From assembly GCA_964387645.1 (NCBI GenBank), contig CAYLYM010000037.1, forward strand, positions 1 to 30,823: a DNA stretch of 30,823 bases, read 5' to 3'. The stretch is from CAYLYM01 sp964387645 (GTDB lineage Bacteria > Calditrichota > Calditrichia > RBG-13-44-9). A model generated the notes under the pieces. The model was not told the DNA's origin, searched no databases, and saw only the letters and a list, made by a program, of their open reading frames with translations. The position numbers and the translations under genes were made by a program. This document shows positions 24,524 through 30,823 of this stretch, piece by piece. Numbering within the stretch: the stretch's first letter is position 1; each line of letters starts with the position of its first letter.

Positions 24524-25819
24524 ATGGAAGTGATTCGCTATCCCCAAAAGAGAGTCTGGCCAAATATTCTACAACGACCTGTTTATGATTTTATTGAAAT
24601 TGAAAAGAAAGTATTTCCTATCTTGGAAGAAGTACGCCAGGAAGGAGATGAAGCACTGAAACGATTTACGGAGCAGTTTGATGGCGTTGTACTGGCTTCG
24701 TTGTTGGTAACAAAGGAAGAGATGGAAGAGGCAGTGAAAAAAGTTGATCCAGAACTGAGATCAGCCATTGAATTGGCCAGTAAAAATATTGAGATTTTTC
24801 ATCGATCCCAATTCGAAACGGTCAGAAAAACGGAAACCATGCCGGGAGTGGTATGTTGGCGGAAGAGCGTTCCCATCGAAAAAGTGGGTTTGTATATCCC
24901 GGGAGGAACGGCGCCACTATTTTCCACAATATTAATGTTAGCGGTACCTGCTCGAATTGCGGGATGTCAGGAGATTATCCTGTGTTCACCACCGGATAAA
25001 CAAGGAAAGCTTCATCCTACTGTGCTTTTTACGTCCCATCTTCTTGGGATTGATCGTATTTTTAAAATCGGTGGCGCGCAGGCTATTGCAGCAATGGCCT
25101 ATGGAACCGAATCTGTCCCCAGAGTTGATAAAATTTTTGGACCGGGGAACCAGTATGTTACCGCTGCCAAACAATTGGTTAGCAAAGAAGGTGTGGCGAT
25201 CGATTTGCCAGCAGGTCCTTCAGAAGTGGCTGTGGTGGCAGATGCGTCTGCTAACCCTTATTTTGTGGCAGCAGATTTATTATCCCAGGCTGAACATGGT
25301 GTGGATAGTCAGGTTATTCTGGTAACCGATTCAGTTGATTTAATCGAAAAGGTTCAGATAGCTGTGGAGCATCAACTATTCCGGTTACCGCGGAAAGAAA
25401 TCGCTAAAACGGCGCTTCAATATAGTAAAATGATTCTGTTGTCCAATTTAGATGAAGCCATGGATCTCGTCAATGAATATGCACCGGAACACCTCATCTT
25501 ATCAGTAAAAGAGCCGGATAAGCTGGCAGAGAAAGTATTTAATGCTGGTTCAGTCTTTCTGGGTCATTATACGCCGGAATCGGCTGGCGATTATGCTTCC
25601 GGGACAAACCACACATTACCGACAAACGGTTTTGCCCGGGCTTACAGCGGTGTTTCATTGGACAGTTTTGTCAAAAAAATTACTTTTCAGGAAATTAATC
25701 CGGATGGTCTCCGTCGGATTGGACCAGCGATCGAGAAAATGGCCCAAGCCGAGGGACTGGAAGGGCATCGGCAGGCGGTTCGGATTCGCTTAGATACAAT
25801 GGAGGGCCGGATTAAATGA
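24524..25819 (+). CDS. hisD: Histidinol dehydrogenase
   Basis: Catalyses the last two oxidation steps, L-histidinol to L-histidine, with NAD and a zinc ion. 431 residues, normal length. Motifs are GLYIPGGTAPLFST, KIGGAQAIAAMAYGT, the family signature FGPGNQYVTAAKQLVSKEGVAIDLPAGPSEV, zinc ligands in LLSQAEHG (Gln255, His258), EYAPEHLIL, TNHTLPT and a C-terminal EGHRQA histidine. AAGGA lies about 10 nt before the ATG. Its stop overlaps the hisC start by 4 nt (ATGA). Confidence 0.96.
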   Translation: MEVIRYPQKRVWPNILQRPVYDFIEIEKKVFPILEEVRQEGDEALKRFTEQFDGVVLASLLVTKEEMEEAVKKVDPELRSAIELASKNIEIFHRSQFETVRKTETMPGVVCWRKSVPIEKVGLYIPGGTAPLFSTILMLAVPARIAGCQEIILCSPPDKQGKLHPTVLFTSHLLGIDRIFKIGGAQAIAAMAYGTESVPRVDKIFGPGNQYVTAAKQLVSKEGVAIDLPAGPSEVAVVADASANPYFVAADLLSQAEHGVDSQVILVTDSVDLIEKVQIAVEHQLFRLPRKEIAKTALQYSKMILLSNLDEAMDLVNEYAPEHLILSVKEPDKLAEKVFNAGSVFLGHYTPESAGDYASGTNHTLPTNGFARAYSGVSLDSFVKKITFQEINPDGLRRIGPAIEKMAQAEGLEGHRQAVRIRLDTMEGRIK

Positions 25820-26859
25820 CCGAACTTCAAAAACTGGTTAGACCCAATATTCTAAAGTTAAAACCATATTCTTCTGCACGGAATGAATACAGCGGTAGCG
25901 ATGGAATTTTTTTGGATGCGAATGAAAACTCCATGGGATCTACTGTTAGTGAAAAACTTAACCGTTACCCCGATCCACTGCAACAAAAACTGAAAGGCAG
26001 AATAGCAGAAATTAAATCCGTTCGGCCTGAACAGATTTTTTTGGGTAACGGCAGTGATGAGGCGATTGATCTGCTCATCCGGGCATTCTGTGAGCCAGGA
26101 CGGGAGGCCATCTTGATCATGCCACCTACTTATGGCATGTACGAAGTCTGTGCGGCAGTGAATAATGTACCTGTTCGTAAAGTATTGCTGCAACCCGATT
26201 TTCAAATTGATGTCGGTAAGGTTTTATCTACGGTTGATTCGAATCTTAAATTGATTTTTATTTGCTCTCCGAATAATCCGACGGGAAATGCTTTCCGGCC
26301 TGAGGCGATTGAGAGAATCTTAAAAAATTTTGGTGGCATCACGGTACTGGATGAGGCTTATGTGGATTTTGCACCTGACAAAAGCTGGCTGCCAAGATTA
26401 AATGATTGGTCTAACCTGGTCATTCTGCAAACGTTTTCCAAGGCCTGGGGATTGGCCAATGTTCGTTTAGGGATGGCTTTTGCCCAACCAGAGATTATTC
26501 AAATTTTAAATAAGATTAAATACCCTTACAATGTTAACGGCGTAACCCAAAAGATAGCTCTGGAGGCATTGGAGAATTTAGAACTTAAGGATCAGATGGT
26601 GGCAAAAATACTTGCCGAAAAAGATCGATTGGTGAACGAATTAGAACAGTTGTCCTGCGTCGAAAAAATTTATCCGTCTGATGCCAATTTTCTGCTGGTG
26701 AAGATGCACGATGCTTTGAAAATATTTTATTATCTCCTTGATCAAAAAATTATCGTACGCAACCGGTCAAATGTTCAACTATGTGAAAGCTGTTTACGAA
26801 TAACAGTGGGTACGCCAGAAGAAAATGAACGGTTGTTGAAAGCGTTAAAAAGCTTGTAA
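25816..26859 (+). CDS. hisC: Histidinol-phosphate aminotransferase
   Basis: PLP-dependent transfer of the amino group from glutamate to imidazole-acetol phosphate. 347 residues of fold-type I. Motifs are FLDANENSMG (31-41), FLGNGSDEAIDLL (cofactor phosphate), SPNNPTGN (151-158), VLDEAYVDF with the PLP-binding Asp, and the Schiff-base lysine Lys209 in TFSKAWGLANVRLG. It overlaps hisD by 4 nt. A 64-bp gap to hisB starts with a small hairpin (AAAGCTT/AAGCTTT, 26849-26868) without a T tract. Confidence 0.95.
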   Translation: MTELQKLVRPNILKLKPYSSARNEYSGSDGIFLDANENSMGSTVSEKLNRYPDPLQQKLKGRIAEIKSVRPEQIFLGNGSDEAIDLLIRAFCEPGREAILIMPPTYGMYEVCAAVNNVPVRKVLLQPDFQIDVGKVLSTVDSNLKLIFICSPNNPTGNAFRPEAIERILKNFGGITVLDEAYVDFAPDKSWLPRLNDWSNLVILQTFSKAWGLANVRLGMAFAQPEIIQILNKIKYPYNVNGVTQKIALEALENLELKDQMVAKILAEKDRLVNELEQLSCVEKIYPSDANFLLVKMHDALKIFYYLLDQKIIVRNRSNVQLCESCLRITVGTPEENERLLKALKSL

Positions 26860-26923
26860 AGAAGCTTTGGGATAGGCGTTTTGACTTAATTGTTTTTGAA
26901 TAAAAATAAAATCATAGAAAAAT

Positions 26924-28015
26924 ATGAAAAAAGTTTTATTTATTGACCGTGATGGTACTGTAATCATCGAGCCGCCGGATGAGCAGGTTGATTCCCTGGA
27001 GAAATTGGAATTCTATCCTGGAGTAATTGTCAATCTACACCGTATTGTTACTGAGCTGGACTACGAATTGGTGATGGTTACCAATCAGGATGGGTTGGGG
27101 ACGGAGTCTTTTCCGGAAGAAACCTTCTGGCCGGCGCATAATAAAATGTTAAAAACGCTGGAAGGCGAAGGCATTCGATTTTCCGAAATACTTATCGACC
27201 GGAGTTTTCCTCACGAAAATGCGCCCACTCGAAAACCCCGAACCGGGTTGTTAACCCATTATATGAATGGAGATTACGATCTGGCCAACTCCTATGTTAT
27301 TGGCGATCGGGAAACTGATGTACAGTTGGCCAAAAACCTGGGTGCAAAAGCTATTCTCATTGGAAAGGAGCCGCATCCTGAAGCTATTCTGACCACCACA
27401 GATTGGTCTGAGATTTATCGTTTTCTGCGGTATCCTGACCGTATTGCTGAAGTAACCCGGAAAACCCTGGAAACCAATATCTATGTTCGATTAAATCTAG
27501 ATGGTTCCGGTCAGGCTAATATTTCTACCGGTCTGGGTTTTTTCGACCACATGCTGGTTCAAATTGCCAAACATTCCGGCTGTGATTTAACCATTCATGC
27601 CGAAGGCGATATGCATGTAGATGAGCATCATACCATCGAAGATACTGCTCTGGCCCTGGGCGAAGCTCTCTTGAAAGCTTTAGGGGACAAACGCGGAATT
27701 GAGAGATACGGGTTTCTGTTACCGATGGACGATTCGCTGGCGCAGGTGGCCATTGATTTCTCCGGAAGAAGCTGGTTGGTTTGGGAGGCGGAATTTAAGC
27801 GGGAGAAGATTGGTGATGTTCCTACTGAAATGTTTTTCCACTTTTTTAAATCCTTCAGTGATGCCGCTAAATGTAACTTGAATATCAAAGCCGAAGGCGA
27901 AAATGAACACCATAAGATCGAAGCCATATTTAAAGCTCTGGCCCGCGCCATCAAAATGGCTGTTAAAAGAAGCGAGGATTCCATGCAAATCCCAAGCACA
28001 AAGGGAACGTTATGA
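26924..28015 (+). CDS. hisB: Bifunctional histidinol-phosphatase / imidazoleglycerol-phosphate dehydratase
   Basis: 363 residues with two domains. The N-terminal HAD phosphatase (about 1-165) starts FIDRDGTVI (Asp8, Asp10), with VTNQDG and GDRETDVQLAKNLG. The C-terminal dehydratase (about 170-363) shows GLGFFDHMLVQIAKH, DEHHTIEDTALALG and ENEHHKIEAIFKALARA, giving its metal-binding histidines. At the position of the E. coli zinc loop (C-x-H...C-x-C before RKP) the sequence reads DRSFPHENAPTRKP, with no cysteine, so the phosphatase domain lacks that zinc site. The ribosome site is weak. The gene overlaps hisH by 4 nt. Confidence 0.95.
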   Translation: MKKVLFIDRDGTVIIEPPDEQVDSLEKLEFYPGVIVNLHRIVTELDYELVMVTNQDGLGTESFPEETFWPAHNKMLKTLEGEGIRFSEILIDRSFPHENAPTRKPRTGLLTHYMNGDYDLANSYVIGDRETDVQLAKNLGAKAILIGKEPHPEAILTTTDWSEIYRFLRYPDRIAEVTRKTLETNIYVRLNLDGSGQANISTGLGFFDHMLVQIAKHSGCDLTIHAEGDMHVDEHHTIEDTALALGEALLKALGDKRGIERYGFLLPMDDSLAQVAIDFSGRSWLVWEAEFKREKIGDVPTEMFFHFFKSFSDAAKCNLNIKAEGENEHHKIEAIFKALARAIKMAVKRSEDSMQIPSTKGTL

Positions 28016-28593
28016 ATATTGCTATTGTGAAATATAATGCTGGTAACGTACATTCTGTACGTATGGCATTAATTCGATTGGGCATAGAACCGTTAGTTAC
28101 CGATGTCCCGGAGCAGCTAAAAGCAGCGGATAAAGTGATTTTTCCGGGTGTTGGGGAAGCCAGCACCGCCATGGATTATTTAACAAGCAAAGGGTTGGAT
28201 GTGATTCTCAAGGAATTGACCCAGCCCGTTCTGGGAATCTGTCTGGGCTTACAATTGATGTGTCGCCATTCGGAAGAAAACGATACGAAATGTCTGGGAA
28301 TATTTGATGTAGAGGTAAAAAAATTTCCGCCCAGGGATAAAGTTCCTCACATGGGATGGAACAGCCTGGAAAATTTAAAAGGGCCATTATTTAAGGATGT
28401 TATTTCAGAAAGTTACGTATATTTTGTGCACAGTTACTACGCTGAGCTGAGCGATTATACCAGCGCCCAAACGGAATATATCCTGCCGTTCAGCGCTGCC
28501 TTAAATAAAGACAATTTCTTTGCCGTTCAATTTCATCCTGAAAAGAGCGGCAAAGTGGGTGAACAAATTTTAAAAAATTTCCTGGAGCTATGA
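28012..28593 (+). CDS. hisH: Imidazole glycerol phosphate synthase, glutaminase subunit
   Basis: Class I glutamine amidotransferase that supplies ammonia to HisF. 193 residues. Motifs are KYNAGNVHSV near the N-terminus, nucleophile Cys77 in LGICLGLQLM, MGWN (oxyanion side), YFVHSYY, and the His175-Glu177 pair in VQFHPEKSG. It overlaps hisB and hisA by 4 nt each, which indicates translational coupling; hisF lies one gene further on. Confidence 0.96.
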   Translation: MNIAIVKYNAGNVHSVRMALIRLGIEPLVTDVPEQLKAADKVIFPGVGEASTAMDYLTSKGLDVILKELTQPVLGICLGLQLMCRHSEENDTKCLGIFDVEVKKFPPRDKVPHMGWNSLENLKGPLFKDVISESYVYFVHSYYAELSDYTSAQTEYILPFSAALNKDNFFAVQFHPEKSGKVGEQILKNFLEL

Positions 28594-29312
28594 TTGCCAT
28601 TATACCGGCTATTGACGTTATTGAAGGAAAATGTATTCGATTGACGCAGGGAAAATTTGAAACAAAGAAAGTGTACAATGAAAATCCTCTGGAAGTAGCT
28701 AAGCGATTTGAAGATGTTGGTTTACAGCGTTTACACCTGGTGGATCTGGATGGGGCCCGTGAGAAACAGATCATCAACTGGCGAGTGTTAGAAACCATTG
28801 CCAGCAGAACTACCTTAAAGATCGATTTTGGCGGTGGCATTCAGTCGGACGACGATTTGCGAATTGCCTTTGAATGTGGAGCTGCCCAGGTGAACCTGGG
28901 ATCCATCGCTGTGAAAGATCAGGAAAAAGTGCTTGGGTGGCTAAAGGCCTGGGGTGATGAACGAATCATTTTAAGTGCTGATGTAAAAGAGAAAAAGATT
29001 GCCATACACGGCTGGCAGGATCAGACAGAAATCGATCTTTTCGATTTTGTCAAAGACTACCATGAAGCAGGAATGAAATATCTGGTTTGTACTGATATTT
29101 CCCGCGATGGTATGTTAGAGGGTCCGGCAATGGATCTGTATAAAGAATTAAAAGCATCCTTTCCGGAGATGTTTATCATCGCCAGTGGCGGAATTAGCCG
29201 GCTTTCTGAAATAGAAGAATTGGATTTAGCGGGAATTGATGGAGTGATCATTGGCAAAGCCATTTATGAGGGGAAAATTAAATTACAGGAGTTAAAGCCG
29301 TTCGTATGTTGA
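28590..29312 (+). CDS. hisA: ProFAR isomerase
   Basis: A 240-residue (beta/alpha)8 barrel isomerising 5'-ProFAR to PRFAR. Catalytic aspartates are Asp9 in IPAIDVIEGKCIRLTQG and Asp131 in ILSADVKEKK. Phosphate-binding loops are IDFGGGIQ (78-85) and ASGGISR. The segment TDISRDGMLEGP is typical of HisA. It overlaps hisF by 7 nt. Confidence 0.96.
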   Translation: MIAIIPAIDVIEGKCIRLTQGKFETKKVYNENPLEVAKRFEDVGLQRLHLVDLDGAREKQIINWRVLETIASRTTLKIDFGGGIQSDDDLRIAFECGAAQVNLGSIAVKDQEKVLGWLKAWGDERIILSADVKEKKIAIHGWQDQTEIDLFDFVKDYHEAGMKYLVCTDISRDGMLEGPAMDLYKELKASFPEMFIIASGGISRLSEIEELDLAGIDGVIIGKAIYEGKIKLQELKPFVC

Positions 29313-30061
29313 CCAAGCGTATTGTACCCTGTCTGGATATTAAAGATGGGCAAACAGTGAAAGGAGTGAATTTTGTAAATATTCGCCATGCAGGCGATCC
29401 GGTAGAGTTGGGTAGTGCCTATGCCGAGCAGGGTGCAGATGAACTGGTTTTCCTGGATATCACCGCAACCATTGAAAGACGGGCTACTCTGGCAAAGTTG
29501 GTCAAACGTATTGCCCGCCACCTGAATATTCCTTTTACGGTAGGGGGTGGAATCACATCGGAATATGATGTTGGGGTATTGTTAGATGCCGGAGCGGATA
29601 AAATCAGCATTAATTCTGCAGCAGTAAAGAATCCAGCTCTCATCGAAAAATTGGCTAAAAATTTTGGAAGCCAGTGTGTAGTTTTAGCTATTGATACCAA
29701 GTTTGAAAATGATGAATGGATTGTTTACGTACATGGTGGACGTACACCTACCGAGCGCCGTACCATTGAATGGGCCAGAGAGGGTACCGAACGCGGTGCT
29801 GGGGAAATTCTTTTGACCTCCATGAACCACGATGGGACAAAGAATGGATATGCCATTGACATCACTCGAACACTTTCAGAAATGTTACCTATTCCCATCA
29901 TTGCTTCGGGCGGAGCCGGGAAACCGGAACATTTTGTCGAAGTGTTCACCGAAGGCAAGGCAGATGCGGCTCTGGCTGCCAGTATTTTCCACTTTGGGGA
30001 AATTCGAATTCCAGAGTTGAAAAAATATTTGAAAGAAAAAAAAATACCGGTGAGGCTATGA
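29306..30061 (+). CDS. hisF: Imidazole glycerol phosphate synthase, cyclase subunit
   Basis: A 251-residue barrel, paralogue of HisA, that forms imidazole glycerol phosphate and AICAR from PRFAR and HisH-derived ammonia. Catalytic aspartates are Asp11 in PCLDIKDGQTVKG and Asp130 in VLAIDTKFE. Other signatures are VGGGITSEYDV, TSMNHDGTKNGY and IASGGAGKPEHF. It overlaps hisA by 7 nt and hisIE by 4 nt. Confidence 0.97.
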   Translation: MLTKRIVPCLDIKDGQTVKGVNFVNIRHAGDPVELGSAYAEQGADELVFLDITATIERRATLAKLVKRIARHLNIPFTVGGGITSEYDVGVLLDAGADKISINSAAVKNPALIEKLAKNFGSQCVVLAIDTKFENDEWIVYVHGGRTPTERRTIEWAREGTERGAGEILLTSMNHDGTKNGYAIDITRTLSEMLPIPIIASGGAGKPEHFVEVFTEGKADAALAASIFHFGEIRIPELKKYLKEKKIPVRL

Positions 30062-30654
30062 AAATCAATTTCGAAAGAGGCGGCGGGTTAGTACCTGCCA
30101 TAGTTCAAGATGCTAATACGGATAAGGTTTTAATGTTAGGTTACATGAACCGCGAGGCATTTGATCAGACAGTGAAGACAGGACGGGTCACATTCTTCAG
30201 CCGGAAACGGCAAAAGTTGTGGACTAAAGGCGAAACTTCGGGCAATTTTTTATATGTTGAGGCCATCAAAATTGACTGTGACCGCGATACTCTTTTGATT
30301 AAAGCCAATCCTACCGGTCCGGTATGCCATACTGGAAACGATACTTGCTTTGCAGAAACAAATCGCCCCAAAAATCAATTTATTTTTGATTTAGAAGAAA
30401 TAATCCAGGACCGTAAAAAAAATCTTCCTTCTGGATCATATACCACTCGACTTTTTAAAAAAGGGCTTCGCAAAATTGCTCAGAAGGTGGGTGAGGAAGC
30501 CACTGAATTGATCATTGAAGCGATGGATGATAAAGATGATCTTTTTCTGGAAGAAGCCGCCGATTTGATGTATCATTATCTGGTGCTACTGGCTGCAAAA
30601 AACAAAAAGCTGATGGATGTCATTCGGGTTCTGGAAAAACGACACAAAAAATAA
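30058..30654 (+). CDS. hisI: Bifunctional phosphoribosyl-AMP cyclohydrolase / phosphoribosyl-ATP pyrophosphatase
   Basis: A HisIE fusion of 198 residues that carries out steps 2 and 3. The N-terminal HisI domain (about 1-112) has VPAIVQDANTDKVLMLGYMN, FFSRKRQKLWTKGETSGN, the IDCDRDTLL metal site and GPVCHTGNDTCF (zinc cysteines). The C-terminal HisE domain (about 115-198) has the helical pyrophosphohydrolase pattern KVGEEATELIIEA and EEAADLMYHYLVLL. It is the last gene of the operon. No clear terminator follows in the remaining sequence. Confidence 0.95.
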   Translation: MKINFERGGGLVPAIVQDANTDKVLMLGYMNREAFDQTVKTGRVTFFSRKRQKLWTKGETSGNFLYVEAIKIDCDRDTLLIKANPTGPVCHTGNDTCFAETNRPKNQFIFDLEEIIQDRKKNLPSGSYTTRLFKKGLRKIAQKVGEEATELIIEAMDDKDDLFLEEAADLMYHYLVLLAAKNKKLMDVIRVLEKRHKK

Positions 30655-30816
30655 ATTCTTTTTTCATCTTGGCTATAAAAAAGGTAGATTGCATACGAAG
30701 AGAAATTGAAATATTCACATTATTGAGAAGTCGGTGGGAATTTACTATTCGTGTAAGAATGCTCAGTTAGATGCAAAAATCATTTGACTATTTTCAAAAT
30801 AAAATTAGAGGTCGTT

Positions 30817-30823
30817 ATGGATG
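30817..30823 (+). CDS. Possible start of a gene cut by the window edge
   Basis: AGAGG (30807-30811) is placed 5 nt before an ATG at 30817, followed by only four more bases. The spacing fits a start codon, but nothing can be said about the product. The sequence between hisIE and this point (30655-30806) is AT-rich with no recognised feature. Confidence 0.3.

Noticed and set aside
1..30823. CRISPR array, tRNA or rRNA genes, integrase or attachment sites
   Set aside because: No regularly spaced direct repeats, cloverleaf-like segments, rRNA-like sequence or integrase motifs were noticed on either strand; this was by eye, without a covariance-model search.

Overview
This is a 30.8 kb stretch of a low-GC bacterial chromosome with mostly housekeeping and carbohydrate genes. 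Gene content suggests a free-living heterotroph of the FCB superphylum (Calditrichota, KSB1 or Bacteroidota-like). The pointers are a transaldolase-phosphoglucose isomerase fusion, a polyphosphate glucokinase, a bifunctional HisB without the zinc cysteines, a Tat-exported sulfatase with a heparinase-like lyase, Ig-repeat surface proteins and Rhs debris. No rRNA or tRNA gene was recognised, so the taxonomy is inference.

Layout. 1-3.4 kb: a five-helix membrane protein ended by a strong terminator, a 60-residue helical protein, a type I asparaginase, a Rieske ferredoxin broken by an in-frame TGA, and a cupin. 3.7-6.1 kb (minus strand): a radical SAM protein and a retaining glycosyltransferase resembling glucosyl-3-phosphoglycerate synthase. 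6.2-12.2 kb (minus strand): a sugar-phosphate operon in the order tal-pgi, HAD phosphatase, zwf, pgl. Upstream lies ppgK with its own terminator. Together these phosphorylate glucose and run the oxidative and non-oxidative pentose phosphate branches. 13.4-14.8 kb: decayed DNA holding a dispersed inverted repeat, an Rhs remnant and the orphan C-terminus of a sulfatase. 15.0-21.3 kb: a secreted heparinase II/III-family protein, a secreted Ig-repeat protein, alkyladenine DNA glycosylase, and an intact Tat-type sulfatase behind a promoter with a 19-bp perfect palindrome. 21.3-23 kb: dispersed repeats and an isocitrate/isopropylmalate dehydrogenase-family enzyme.

23.1-30.7 kb: a complete histidine operon in the order hisG-D-C-B(NB)-H-A-F-IE, mostly with 4-8 nt gene overlaps. 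In front lies a previously unlisted 28-codon leader peptide with seven His codons within ten. It sits behind a near-consensus promoter and is followed by an 11-bp intrinsic terminator. A 9-nt segment inside the leader is perfectly complementary to the 5' arm of that terminator. This is a complete ribosome-mediated transcription attenuator, and the most interesting regulatory system in the window.

Secondary points are a palindromic insertion between hisG and hisD, two small dispersed repeat families, the interrupted Rieske gene, and the relics of a larger sulfated-glycan locus.
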